A stretch of 58,154 bases of DNA from a virus (IMGVR_UViG_3300046692_000249:1-58154); one strand, 5' to 3'; positions 49,479 to 58,110 are shown, numbered from the stretch's first letter. The notes: generated by a model from the letters alone, not told the origin. Program-made: numbers and translations.

Positions 49479-50567
49479 ATGAAGTTCGCCGTTCTCGCAG
49501 ACATTCACGCATACGGCTCGACCGTCTATTCCGGCACCGAAAGCGACGGCGTCAATTCGCGCCTGAAGATCATCCTTGACGAATTGGAGCGCGCTGCCGC
49601 CCAGCTCGTGACGGAAGGTGGGAAGCTGATGTTCATCGCCGGCGATATCTTCCACACGCGCGGCGCCATCGATCCGGAAGTGCTCAATCCTCTGCGCGAG
49701 GCTGTGGAGCGGATCTTAAGCCTCGGCATCGATATCTACGCGATCCCCGGCAACCACGATCTCAAGTCGCCGGATAGCCGCGCCCTGTCATCGCAGATCG
49801 AGAACCTCGCCCAGATCTCCCTCGCAGGCGGCGAGTTCAAGGTCTTCAACCGCGCGACTTCCCGCGAAATCGACGGTCAGTGGTTCGGCTTCGTGCCCTG
49901 GCGCAATACCGTCGACGACCTGAAGAAGGATTTGACGGCGCTACAGGGGCCGAAGGCTGTTGAAATGCATGTCTTCATCCACGCCGGCATCGATGGTGTT
50001 CTCTCGGGCATGCCGGCGCACGGCCTTACTGATGGCGACCTGGCTGCATACGGCTTCAAGCGCATCTACGCCGGTCACTACCACAACCATATGATCTTCC
50101 CCGGCGAGAAGGTCGTCTCGATCGGCGCGACCACGCACCATAATTGGGGCGACGTTGGCACGCGCGCCGGCTTCCTCATCGTCGATACCGACGCCGACAC
50201 TGTCACCTTCCACGACAGCCGTGCGCCAAAGTTCGCCGACCTGACCGGCCTCGATGAGCTGGAAATGGAACTCGAGTGCAGGGGCAACTACGTTCGCTTC
50301 CGCGGCCCGACCATGACCCAGCTCGAAATCAACGAGCTGCGTGACCAGTTCCGCAAGTGGGGCGCGCTCGGCGTCTCGATCGAGGTTCCGAAGTCGACGG
50401 TCGCCACCAGGTCGGCCAGTCCCGTGAAAGGCGTAACGGTCGATCAGTCCGTCGCCAACTTCATCGACGCCAAGAAGGACATTCCGCCGGCGATCGACCG
50501 GGCAAAGCTCAAGAAGCGCGCCCAGGAACGCCTGGACGAGTCCCGCTCGGTCTTCGAAGAAGCCTGA
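49479..50567 (+). CDS. SbcD/gp47-like nuclease subunit
   Basis: 362 aa. Calcineurin-like metallophosphoesterase motifs in order: ADIHAYG, GDIFHTRG, PGNHDL, FIHAGI, AGHYHNH. It is the nuclease half of the SbcCD/Rad50-Mre11 type complex (T4 gp46/47). Three small genes separate it from its SbcC-like partner at 51373. Confidence 0.85.
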   Translation: MKFAVLADIHAYGSTVYSGTESDGVNSRLKIILDELERAAAQLVTEGGKLMFIAGDIFHTRGAIDPEVLNPLREAVERILSLGIDIYAIPGNHDLKSPDSRALSSQIENLAQISLAGGEFKVFNRATSREIDGQWFGFVPWRNTVDDLKKDLTALQGPKAVEMHVFIHAGIDGVLSGMPAHGLTDGDLAAYGFKRIYAGHYHNHMIFPGEKVVSIGATTHHNWGDVGTRAGFLIVDTDADTVTFHDSRAPKFADLTGLDELEMELECRGNYVRFRGPTMTQLEINELRDQFRKWGALGVSIEVPKSTVATRSASPVKGVTVDQSVANFIDAKKDIPPAIDRAKLKKRAQERLDESRSVFEEA

Positions 50568-50631
50568 CGCACTCCATTCGCTGATGTCGTAAAACGATAT
50601 CAAGTTATTGAAAATCAATAGGAATACGAAC

Positions 50632-50964
50632 ATGCAGCTTTATACGGTGCATTTCACGACCAAGCATGTCGTGAGCCAGTTTGACGACAAGGGCCGCAAG
50701 ACCGGCGAATACACCACCGATATCGCCCAGACCATCAACGCGCTGCCGCTCTCGACCTGCCAGAGCTACAAGAAGTTCGATAACTGGCGGGTCGAACCCT
50801 ACTACGCCGATATCTCCAAGCGGCCGATGGAAAGCAAGAAGCAGAGCTTCAACTTCCGCGGCACGGCACCGACCAGCGGCAAGAAGGCGCCGGCAGCTTC
50901 CTCGGTCAAGAACGCTGCAAAGACCGGCGACCTGGCTGCGGCTATCAGCGCTGGGGCGAAGTGA
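50632..50964 (+). CDS. hypothetical protein with TGDLAAAI tail
   Basis: 110 aa from ATG 50632 (AGGA 8 nt upstream). An N-terminal beta domain, then a Ser/Ala/Lys linker and the C-terminal TGDLAAAI motif (50923-50946). Between the SbcD and SbcC genes, so it may act with that nuclease. Function unknown. Confidence 0.6.
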   Translation: MQLYTVHFTTKHVVSQFDDKGRKTGEYTTDIAQTINALPLSTCQSYKKFDNWRVEPYYADISKRPMESKKQSFNFRGTAPTSGKKAPAASSVKNAAKTGDLAAAISAGAK

Positions 50965-51155
50965 TGGAGTCGCGGTTGGTTACGATGCGCAATGTTTTCA
51001 CGCGCGCTCGTATTGATAAGCGCACCTACGGCTTTCTCCGCGACTCTACCGATAGGCTTATCGTCCGATCGGCCTGCGTTTCACTGAACGTTACGCTCAC
51101 CGATCAAGAATTGGACGAGGTTGCCGGTCGTCTCGCGAAAGGAGGCCGCTGGTGA
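50964..51155 (+). CDS. small hypothetical protein
   Basis: 63 aa from ATG 50964 (GTG 50961 is an alternative), overlapping the previous stop. Basic first half, then a helical LTDQELDEVAGRLAKGG end. No family recognised; the tight overlaps on both sides support it as a gene. Confidence 0.5.
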   Translation: MESRLVTMRNVFTRARIDKRTYGFLRDSTDRLIVRSACVSLNVTLTDQELDEVAGRLAKGGRW

Positions 51156-51376
51156 AACTGGTCACCCGCAAGATCGGCTCGCAGCGCGCCTCGCAGCCCA
51201 AGCCTGTCGAGATCGAGCCGAATTGGTGCGGTCAGGGCGGCAGCCAGGATCTCATCCTCAAGACCGAAGAGGGTTGGTTGATCCTCAAGCCTGAAACCGA
51301 AGCGGAGACGCGCCAGCTTATGAGCGCGGCTACCTGCATGTTCAAGAATTATAGGGACAAGGACGCCCGCGCATGA
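51152..51376 (+). CDS. small hypothetical protein
   Basis: 74 aa from GTG 51152, overlapping both neighbours by 4 nt. Alpha/beta, with one beta strand (GWLILKPE) and a Met/Cys-rich helix. Function unknown; within the SbcD-SbcC operon. Confidence 0.5.
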   Translation: MKLVTRKIGSQRASQPKPVEIEPNWCGQGGSQDLILKTEEGWLILKPETEAETRQLMSAATCMFKNYRDKDARA

Positions 51377-53310
51377 AGTTCCCCGAACTTGAAATCCATA
51401 ACTTCCTCGCGATCACCGACGCCAAGATCAATCTGTCCGATCGCGGCCTGGTGCTGCTGCAGGGCAGCAATCACGCCGACAGCTCGGCCGACTCCAACGG
51501 CGTCGGTAAGTCCTCGATCCCGGAAGCACTCGAATGGTGCTGGTTCGGCGAGACGGCGCGCGGTCTGGCCGGCGATGGGGTCATCAACAACGTGGCGAAG
51601 AAGGATTGCTTCGTGAAGTCCGTCGCCGTCGACGGACATATCACCTATACGGCGACCCGCTATCGCAAGCACAAGACGGGCAAGAACACGTTCACCCTGA
51701 AGTCGTTCGACGGCTTCAAGGAAACGGATCTGACGAAGGGCACCGAGAAGCTCACCGAGGAAGTCGCCCGCGGTATCATTGGTTGCTCGCTCGAGGTCTT
51801 TGCCGCATCGATCTATGCGGCGCAGGAAAAGATGCCCGACCTGCCGGCGATGACCGACAAGAACCTGAAGGTCATCATCGAGGAAGCATCCGGCGCATCC
51901 CTACTGGAGAACGTCTACCGGCACGCCGCGAAGACGCTGAACGATGCCGAGAAGGAATTGGTGACGCGCAAGGCGACGGCTTCAGCCGCCCAGAGCCAGC
52001 TCGACTTCATCCGCAGCCAGCTCGTCAACGCCACGGCCCAGCTTTCGAGCTGGGGCTTGAACAAGGGCGTTCGTGAAGCCGACATCAGGGCATCCGTCGG
52101 GCCGCTGCTTCCGGTCATCAGGAAGCTGAAGGAAGACGTGGATGCGATCGACAAGGCAGCGATCGAGGCGAAGATCGCCGACTGCGACAGCAAGATTGGA
52201 CTGGTCGCGGAAGAGCAGAAGGGTCTGACCGCGCTCGACAAGACGCTCGCCGATGCCAAGGTCTATCTTGGCATGTATCAGAACGAGGTCGCAATGCACT
52301 CCAACGCGCTCACCCGCGCGAGTGCGGCGCTGGCCGGCGTCGAACATCAGGTCGGCTGCCCCTGCACGTCCTGCGGCCGTCCTTTGACCGACAAGGAGCT
52401 CGCAGCGGCCAAGGCGAGCAAGCAGGCTGACGTTGACGCCTACAAGAAGGCAGTGGCCGAAGCCGAGGATAAGGTCAGCCTGCAGGAAATCGCTGTAAAC
52501 GACACCCAGCGCGCTCGGGACGAATTCGCTGCTACGATGACTGACATCACTGCGGTCGCAACCCAGCGCGCTGTATATAACAAGCATCTTGCGTCCTATT
52601 ACGACCTGGTGCGTCAGCAGACGAGTATTGTGAATCAGGCGAAGAACCTGCGCGATCAGCTGATCGCGGTCCAGGCAGAAGCCAACCCGCATCAGAAGAC
52701 CATCGATACGCTGACCAAGCAGGCCGAGGCCGTCGAGAAGGCGCTCACCGACGCGTTGGCGAAGGTCACTGAGCAGGAAGAGGAAGTCGCGCTCGAGGCC
52801 GAGGTCGTGAAGGTCTACGGGCCGGCCGGCGTGCGCGCCACGATCCTCGACGACGTGACGCCGTTCCTCAATTCGCAGACCGCTAAGTATCTGACGATCC
52901 TGTCCGACGGCAACATCGAGGCGACCTGGACCACGCTCACTCCGGATGCCAAGGGCAATCTGAAGGAGAAGTTCACCATCGACGTGAACAACACGCTCGG
53001 CGGGGATAACTTCAAGGCGATCTCCGGTGGCGAGAAGCGCAAGGTTAGGATCGCGACGGCGCTCGCCCTGCAGGATCTTGTGGCGACCCGCGCAACGAAG
53101 CCGATCGAGCTTTGGATCGGTGACGAAATCGATGACGCATTGGACAAGTCCGGCTTGGAACGTCTGATGCAGATCCTCGAGGAGAAGGCACGCGAACGCG
53201 GCTCGGTCTTCGTCATCAGCCACAACGAGCTCCGCGACCATATCAAGCAGGTCATGCTGATCGAGAAGCTCGCCAACAAGACCACGAGGATCACGGAGAT
53301 GGCAGCATGA
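51373..53310 (+). CDS. SbcC/gp46-like ATPase subunit
   Basis: 645 aa. SMC-type ATPase: Walker A SNGVGKSS near residue 45, long coiled coils on either side of a zinc hook (VGCPCTSCGR) near 330, then signature ISGGEKRK near 548 and Walker B WIGDEIDDALD. Together with the SbcD-like nuclease it would process DNA ends and hairpins in recombination. Shorter than bacterial SbcC, like T4 gp46. Confidence 0.85.
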   Translation: MKFPELEIHNFLAITDAKINLSDRGLVLLQGSNHADSSADSNGVGKSSIPEALEWCWFGETARGLAGDGVINNVAKKDCFVKSVAVDGHITYTATRYRKHKTGKNTFTLKSFDGFKETDLTKGTEKLTEEVARGIIGCSLEVFAASIYAAQEKMPDLPAMTDKNLKVIIEEASGASLLENVYRHAAKTLNDAEKELVTRKATASAAQSQLDFIRSQLVNATAQLSSWGLNKGVREADIRASVGPLLPVIRKLKEDVDAIDKAAIEAKIADCDSKIGLVAEEQKGLTALDKTLADAKVYLGMYQNEVAMHSNALTRASAALAGVEHQVGCPCTSCGRPLTDKELAAAKASKQADVDAYKKAVAEAEDKVSLQEIAVNDTQRARDEFAATMTDITAVATQRAVYNKHLASYYDLVRQQTSIVNQAKNLRDQLIAVQAEANPHQKTIDTLTKQAEAVEKALTDALAKVTEQEEEVALEAEVVKVYGPAGVRATILDDVTPFLNSQTAKYLTILSDGNIEATWTTLTPDAKGNLKEKFTIDVNNTLGGDNFKAISGGEKRKVRIATALALQDLVATRATKPIELWIGDEIDDALDKSGLERLMQILEEKARERGSVFVISHNELRDHIKQVMLIEKLANKTTRITEMAA

Positions 53311-53471
53311 GTGATCGCCAGCTCAATCTCGCCGCGATCATCATCCTGGCCGTGATCTTCGTCCCGATCTTATTCTTCGGGCTGAAGCAGTGCGCGCAAG
53401 GCTGTCCGGAAGGCCAGGTTCTGGCGCGCGGCGTCTTCGGCTTCGTCTGTGTTCAGGCAGGTGCGCCATGA
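53307..53471 (+). CDS. small membrane protein with C-terminal cysteines
   Basis: 54 aa from ATG 53307, overlapping the SbcC-like stop (ATGA). One hydrophobic segment (residues 7-26), then a short tail with Cys29, Cys33 and Cys48. No family recognised; the next ATG overlaps its stop, so the unit is translationally coupled. Confidence 0.55.
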   Translation: MSDRQLNLAAIIILAVIFVPILFFGLKQCAQGCPEGQVLARGVFGFVCVQAGAP

Positions 53472-53635
53472 GCGGCTGTCTCTATCAGCTTCAGACGAAC
53501 GCCTTGCCTGGTCAGATCATGGTCATCGCCGGCCCGTTCGACACCTATGGTCGGGTAATCAAGCTCCAGGACAGCGGCTATCACCTGATCCGCGGTCTTG
53601 GTCATCAGAAGCCTTCGGAAAGGATTAGCTCATGA
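53468..53635 (+). CDS. small hypothetical protein
   Basis: 55 aa from ATG 53468 (ATGA overlap). Beta-rich (GQIMVIAGPFDTYGRVIKL), no cysteine cluster or membrane segment. Function unknown. Confidence 0.5.
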   Translation: MSGCLYQLQTNALPGQIMVIAGPFDTYGRVIKLQDSGYHLIRGLGHQKPSERISS

Positions 53636-53925
53636 ACCGGCGCGAACATCTGTTGACGATCCTCGGCGAGGAAGGTGTCGAAGTTTCGCAGCGCTGCTCG
53701 AAGGCGTTGCGCTTCGGACTGGAAGAGATCCAGCCCGGCCAGGAACTGACCAACGCGCAGAGGATCCGCGGCGAATATCTCGATATGTTCGCGGTGATGG
53801 AAATGCTTATCGAGGAAGGTTTGATCGCACCCATTGACGGTCATGACCTTCAAGCGATCCGGGCCAAGAAGGCGAAGGTCGAGAAGTTTCTCGCCTATTC
53901 TCGCGATTGTGGGACGCTCACCTGA
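53632..53925 (+). CDS. MazG-like NTP pyrophosphohydrolase
   Basis: 97 aa from ATG 53632. Helical, with the EExxE...ExxD signature of all-alpha NTP pyrophosphatases: EEGVEV and GEYLDMFAV. Such enzymes remove non-canonical or excess dNTPs; with the nearby RNR genes it could shape the nucleotide pool. Assignment is from motif and size. Confidence 0.65.
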   Translation: MNRREHLLTILGEEGVEVSQRCSKALRFGLEEIQPGQELTNAQRIRGEYLDMFAVMEMLIEEGLIAPIDGHDLQAIRAKKAKVEKFLAYSRDCGTLT

Positions 53926-53940
53926 GTCACCACAATATCT

Positions 53941-53969
53941 TGTGCGTTCCCTCGAAATGTGCGCTATAA
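53941..53969 (+). promoter_or_regulatory. CGCTATAA promoter, copy 11
   Basis: TGTGCGTTCCC block, 10 nt, then CGCTATAA at 53962-53969; the operator begins at 53972. Confidence 0.65.
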
Positions 53970-53971
53970 AG

Positions 53972-53989
53972 TAAGTAAGCACTTATTTA
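53972..53989. promoter_or_regulatory. operator-like dyad, copy 16
   Basis: TAAGTAA-GCAC-TTATTTA; one mismatch in the right arm. It abuts the -10 box, so it would cover the transcription start. Confidence 0.75.
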
Positions 53990-54005
53990 GAAATAGGAGT
54001 CTAAC

Positions 54006-54467
54006 ATGGCCCGGAACATGACCCCCGAAGCCAAGCGCATCATGGAAGAGGTCGCAGCCGAGATCGTCGAGAAGCTTAAGGGCGAGTTCTACGAAGTCGA
54101 CGGCGTGCCGATGGCAACCGTGAAATACGACGCAGGCAACTTCAAGAAGAAGACGCTGATGGCCGGGTGGCTGTTCCAGCTCGAATACGCCTATGTCGGC
54201 GCGATGGGCAAGATCGTCTTCGGCCTCTCACCGGAAGACGCCCAGGAATACAAGTTCACCGAAATGAACCCGAAGGAAGTCGATAGCGCCTTCCCGCTCA
54301 TCGGTGGCGCCGTCGCGCAGCTCTTCGGTCATGAAGGCGAAAACCTTCAGATCGTCCTCGACCAGGAAATCACCAAGCGCGCGGACGTGCTGGCGAAGGC
54401 CGAGGAGATGGAGAAGAAGCAGACGGAAATGGCTCTGCAAAACAACGAACTGTTTGGAGCCTTTTGA
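54006..54467 (+). CDS. hypothetical protein ending in LFGAF
   Basis: 153 aa, AGGAG upstream. N-terminal helix (EAKRIMEEVAAEIVEKLK), a central alpha/beta part, then a charged helix ending QNNELFGAF, one of three proteins with the [LT][FY]G[AR]F tail. Q-x3-LF in this copy resembles a bacterial sliding-clamp-binding peptide. Function unknown. Confidence 0.6.
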   Translation: MARNMTPEAKRIMEEVAAEIVEKLKGEFYEVDGVPMATVKYDAGNFKKKTLMAGWLFQLEYAYVGAMGKIVFGLSPEDAQEYKFTEMNPKEVDSAFPLIGGAVAQLFGHEGENLQIVLDQEITKRADVLAKAEEMEKKQTEMALQNNELFGAF

Positions 54468-55058
54468 ATGGGTAAGATCCTCATTGCCGGCCTCGACGGA
54501 TCCCTTCGCAACTTTGGCGTAGCGACCGCATGGCTGGACCTCGAAACCCTGAAGCTGGATATTCACCGGCTCACGATCATCAAGACCGAACTCTCGAAGG
54601 ACAAGAAGGTCCGCTCCTCGTCCGACTATTTGCGCCGGTCGCTGGAGATCAAGAACGGCGTGCATCCGGCGATGAAGGGTGTCACGACCGCCTTCTACGA
54701 AGTGCCCTCGGGTGGCCAGGACTACAAGTCGGTCATGGGCTTTGGCATCGTCATCGGCACCTATGCGGGCCTCCCGGTTCCCGGCTGCGAGGTCTCACCC
54801 TACGAGACGAAGCTTGCGGCCGTCGGCACCAAGACCGCCTCGAAGGAGGAGATGATCGCCTGGGCCTTCGAGAAGTATCCGGACGCGCCCTGGCGCCTCT
54901 ACGAGAAGGGCGGCAAGAGCTGGAAGAAGGGTGATCCTCATTCCGACAACGAGCACGTCGCCGACGCCGTTGCGATCATGGAAGCCGGGATCAAGACGCC
55001 CTCCTTCCTTCAGACCTTGGCAATCCTGCGGTCGCTCCCTGTGGCACAGGCGGCATGA
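54468..55058 (+). CDS. RuvC-like Holliday junction nuclease
   Basis: 196 aa, ATG right after the previous TGA. RNase H-fold motifs with acidic residues: AGLDGS (Asp10), FYEVP, and the C-terminal DNEHVADAVAI. RuvC-type phage enzymes resolve recombination junctions and branched DNA before packaging. Confidence 0.75.
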   Translation: MGKILIAGLDGSLRNFGVATAWLDLETLKLDIHRLTIIKTELSKDKKVRSSSDYLRRSLEIKNGVHPAMKGVTTAFYEVPSGGQDYKSVMGFGIVIGTYAGLPVPGCEVSPYETKLAAVGTKTASKEEMIAWAFEKYPDAPWRLYEKGGKSWKKGDPHSDNEHVADAVAIMEAGIKTPSFLQTLAILRSLPVAQAA

Positions 55059-55080
55059 CCTTTTTATTTGTCAAGGCTAG

Positions 55081-55098
55081 TAAGTAATCACTTACTTA
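55081..55098. promoter_or_regulatory. operator-like dyad, copy 17
   Basis: TAAGTAA-TCAC-TTACTTA, perfect arms, 62 nt upstream of the RNR operon. Confidence 0.8.
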
Positions 55099-55160
55099 TC
55101 TATAGTGCGAACCCATCCTCGTGATGGGTTCATCCAACCTCCGAACCAACGAGAATATCC

Positions 55161-56129
55161 ATGCTTTTTGAACGCCAGGTCGAGCGCTTACCCGACCTCT
55201 ACCCTTGGGCTCAGGACTTCATCGAGGCCATGCACGATGGTCATTGGACGGCCAAGAAGTTCACCTTCGACAGCGATGTCACCGACTACGAACTCCACCT
55301 CACCGATCAGGAGCGCGAAATCATCAAGCGCTGCCTCGCCGCGATCGCGCAGATCGAGGTCAAGGTGAAGGAATATTGGGCGCTGCTCGGCCGCAAGCTG
55401 CAGCACCCGTCGATCTCCGATCTCGGCATCGTCATGGCGAATATCGAGGTCATTCATAATAACGCCTACGAAAAGCTCCTCAAGAAGCTCGGCCTGATCA
55501 GTGTCTTCAAGGACAACATGCACGTTCCGGCCATTGCCGGCCGCGTCAGTTATCTGAACAAGCACACGGAGCTGGCCTTCAAGGGCGACGATCGCAAGCA
55601 GTTTATCTACAGCCTGATCCTCTTCACGCTGTTTGTGGAGAACGTCAGCCTTTTCAGCCAGTTCTATATCGTCCTCTGGTTCAACCGCTTCGAGAACCGC
55701 TTCAAGGACGCTGCTCAGCAGGTGAAATACACCCGCAATGAGGAGATGCTCCATGCCCAGGCCGGCATGAAGATCATCAACACGCTGCGCCAGGAATATC
55801 CGGAGCTCTTCGACGCGGAGCTGGAAGCCAAGATCAAGGAAGAGTGCCAGGTCGCGCTCAATGCGGAATCCGCCCTGATCGACTGGATGCTCGGCGACTA
55901 TGACCAGCCGAAGCTCAATGCCTCGATCCTCAAGACCTATGTCGCCCAGCGCCTGAACGAGTCCCTCGCCGGCATTGGCTACGCGCCGATGTTCGAGGTC
56001 TCCGAGGCTGAGAAGGCCGAGACCTTCTGGATGACCGAAGGGCTGCTCGCGCCCGCCAAGGTCGATTTCTTCCACTCCGAACCCACCGCCTACCAGCAGG
56101 CCGACCAGCCTGACGACGACAATTTTTAA
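55161..56129 (+). CDS. nrdB: ribonucleotide reductase small subunit
   Basis: 322 aa. R2 core with the di-iron site: Glu96-x-x-His99 in ANIEVIHNNAY and Glu-x-x-His in RNEEMLHAQAG, with radical Tyr103 in the usual E-x2-H-x3-Y position. The C terminus (DQPDDDNF) is the acidic tail that binds the large subunit. It supplies the radical for dNTP synthesis. Confidence 0.88.
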   Translation: MLFERQVERLPDLYPWAQDFIEAMHDGHWTAKKFTFDSDVTDYELHLTDQEREIIKRCLAAIAQIEVKVKEYWALLGRKLQHPSISDLGIVMANIEVIHNNAYEKLLKKLGLISVFKDNMHVPAIAGRVSYLNKHTELAFKGDDRKQFIYSLILFTLFVENVSLFSQFYIVLWFNRFENRFKDAAQQVKYTRNEEMLHAQAGMKIINTLRQEYPELFDAELEAKIKEECQVALNAESALIDWMLGDYDQPKLNASILKTYVAQRLNESLAGIGYAPMFEVSEAEKAETFWMTEGLLAPAKVDFFHSEPTAYQQADQPDDDNF

Positions 56130-56146
56130 GCAAGAAGGAAATGGCA

Positions 56147-57829
56147 ATGCGCCCTGATTGGGAACACTTCAACGACATTGCGTTGAAGACCCTCTCCCGC
56201 GGATATCTGCGCGAGGGGATCGCAAAGGAAGACCTCAAGGATGAGGCCATCAAGCGCGCCAACGCGCTTGTTGATGCTGCCGAGAAGGAACTCGGCATGA
56301 AGCTGCCGATGGTTCGCTACGGCATGAAGCGCGGCTGGGTATCGCCGGCCTCGCCGATCTGGTCGAACTTCGGCACGGATCGCGGCCTGCCTATCAGCTG
56401 CAACGGCTCGTTTATGGCCGACGACATGGATTCCATCCTGTTCAAGAACGCCGAGATCGGCGCGATGACCAAGGAAGGCGCCGGCACCTCGCTCTATATG
56501 GGCGCATTGCGTCCGTTCGGCTCGCCGATCGCAGGCGGTGGAACGTCGGAAGGGCCGGTTCACTTCGCCCGTCTGCCGCAGGAGCAGGTCCAGGTTATTT
56601 CGCAGTCGAATGTCCGGCGCGGTAACTGCGCGGTCTACCTCGACATCGAGCACCAGGACATCGATCGCTGGATGCAGATGCGTTCCACGACCGAAGGCGT
56701 GCATCACCCGATCCAGCATCTGTCGTTCGGCGTCGTCATCGGCGACGACTGGATGAACGAAATGCTGGCCGAGCCCAAGGGCGGCCCGAAGCGCAAGCTG
56801 CTGGCGAAGATCCGCAACAAGCGGCGCGAGACGGGCTTCCCCTATATCGTGTTCCGCGACAATGCGAACAACGCCCGGCCGGAGATCCTGAAGCGGCTTG
56901 GTCTGCTGATCTACGCTTCGAACCTCTGCACCGAGATCATGCTGCCTTCCGGGCCGGATGAAAGCTTTGTCTGCGATCTGTCGTCGGTCAACGTCCTCTA
57001 TTACGACGAATGGAAGGGCACCGACTTCGTTCGGGAAATGATCTATTTCCTCGATGCGGTCATGTCCGAATACATCCGCAAGACCAAGGGCAAGCGGCTC
57101 ATGGCCGATGCGCGGCGCTTTGCCGTGCGTTGGCGCGCTCTCGGCCTCGGAACGCTCGGCTGGCATTCCTACCTGCAGTCGCGTGAGATCCCGATCGAGA
57201 CGCAGGAAGCCCGCGACCTCAATATCGAGATCCACAAGTATCTCCATGACGAGTCCCACGCCGCATCCCGCTGGCTGGCGATGCAGTATGGCGAGCCTGA
57301 AGGTCTCGAGGGCACCGGCTACCGGAACCTGACCGTCAACGCGATTGCGCCGACCACGTCCTCCTCGATCATCTGCGGCCAGGTCTCGCAGTCCATCGAG
57401 CCGTGGGAAGCCGTCGTCTTCGAGAACGACAACGCCAAGGGCGTGTTCACGAACTACAATCCGCAGTTCGTCGCACTCCTCGATCGCCTCGGCATGAACC
57501 GCACCGATGTCTGGGAGTCCATCCTGGGAGCAGGCGGCCGCGTCGAGCATCTGGACTTCCTGACCCGGCGCCAGAAGGACACCTTCAAGCCGTGGGTCGA
57601 CATCGACCAGATGGAGCTCGTGCGCCAGAACAACGACCGCACGCCGTTCATCGACCAGGGCATCTCCTTCAACGTCCAGCTTCCTCCCGAAGCGACCATG
57701 AAGGACGACATCGACATCATCGTCGAGTCCTGGAAGGGCGGCGCGAAGTCTCTCTACTACCGCAAGGGTTTGAACAAGGCACAGGAGCTGGCTCGTGCCA
57801 ACGCTTCGTGCGTAGCGTGCGAGGCATAA
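56147..57829 (+). CDS. nrdA: ribonucleotide reductase large subunit
   Basis: 560 aa; ATG 56147 is best placed behind AAGGA (7-nt spacing), with ATG 56141 as an alternative. Class I R1 active site: Cys85 in SCNGS, Asn259-x-Cys261-x-Glu263 in NLCTEI, Tyr pair in YYRKGLN and C-terminal CVAC redox pair. It starts near the catalytic barrel and lacks the N-terminal ATP cone of about 100 aa found in enzymes that respond to dATP, so activity-site inhibition is probably absent. The glutaredoxin that follows would reduce the CVAC pair. Confidence 0.88.
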   Translation: MRPDWEHFNDIALKTLSRGYLREGIAKEDLKDEAIKRANALVDAAEKELGMKLPMVRYGMKRGWVSPASPIWSNFGTDRGLPISCNGSFMADDMDSILFKNAEIGAMTKEGAGTSLYMGALRPFGSPIAGGGTSEGPVHFARLPQEQVQVISQSNVRRGNCAVYLDIEHQDIDRWMQMRSTTEGVHHPIQHLSFGVVIGDDWMNEMLAEPKGGPKRKLLAKIRNKRRETGFPYIVFRDNANNARPEILKRLGLLIYASNLCTEIMLPSGPDESFVCDLSSVNVLYYDEWKGTDFVREMIYFLDAVMSEYIRKTKGKRLMADARRFAVRWRALGLGTLGWHSYLQSREIPIETQEARDLNIEIHKYLHDESHAASRWLAMQYGEPEGLEGTGYRNLTVNAIAPTTSSSIICGQVSQSIEPWEAVVFENDNAKGVFTNYNPQFVALLDRLGMNRTDVWESILGAGGRVEHLDFLTRRQKDTFKPWVDIDQMELVRQNNDRTPFIDQGISFNVQLPPEATMKDDIDIIVESWKGGAKSLYYRKGLNKAQELARANASCVACEA

Positions 57830-57831
57830 GA

Positions 57832-58050
57832 ATGGGCTACCACATCATGACCAAGCCGGGTTGCAACTATTGCACCCGCGCCAAGGCTCTCCTGAAGAGC
57901 CAGAACATCTCCTACACGGTGCAGGATCACGACACCCAGGAGAAGATCGATAAGTTCAAGGACGCCGGCTACAAGTCCTTCCCGATGATCTTCCACGACG
58001 GGGTGCTCGTGGGCGGCTACGACGCCTTGGTTGACTACCTCGAATACTAA
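57832..58050 (+). CDS. glutaredoxin
   Basis: 72 aa from ATG 57832, GAGG upstream. CNYC active site, FPM cis-Pro motif and GGYD substrate motif. It is the expected reductant for the ribonucleotide reductase just upstream, and it is followed by a strong terminator, so nrdB-nrdA-grx is one operon. Confidence 0.85.
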   Translation: MGYHIMTKPGCNYCTRAKALLKSQNISYTVQDHDTQEKIDKFKDAGYKSFPMIFHDGVLVGGYDALVDYLEY

Positions 58051-58053
58051 AAG

Positions 58054-58080
58054 GCGGCGCTTCGGCGCCGCTCTCTTTTT
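58054..58080 (+). terminator. intrinsic terminator after glutaredoxin
   Basis: GCGGCGC / GCGCCGC (58054-58060 with 58065-58071), TTCG tetraloop, then CTCTTTTT. Confidence 0.85.
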
Positions 58081-58108
58081 GTGCGATCCCGAGACGATCG
58101 CGCTATAA
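58081..58108 (+). promoter_or_regulatory. CGCTATAA promoter, copy 12
   Basis: GTGCGATCCC block, 10 nt, then CGCTATAA at 58101-58108; operator copy 18 follows at 58111. Confidence 0.65.
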
Positions 58109-58110
58109 AT

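Noticed and set aside
50575-50600. GATGTCG-TAAAA-CGATATC as another dyad copy or promoter
   Set aside because: Imperfect, different arms and 5-nt spacer; a degenerate upstream promoter block is present but no CGCTATAA.
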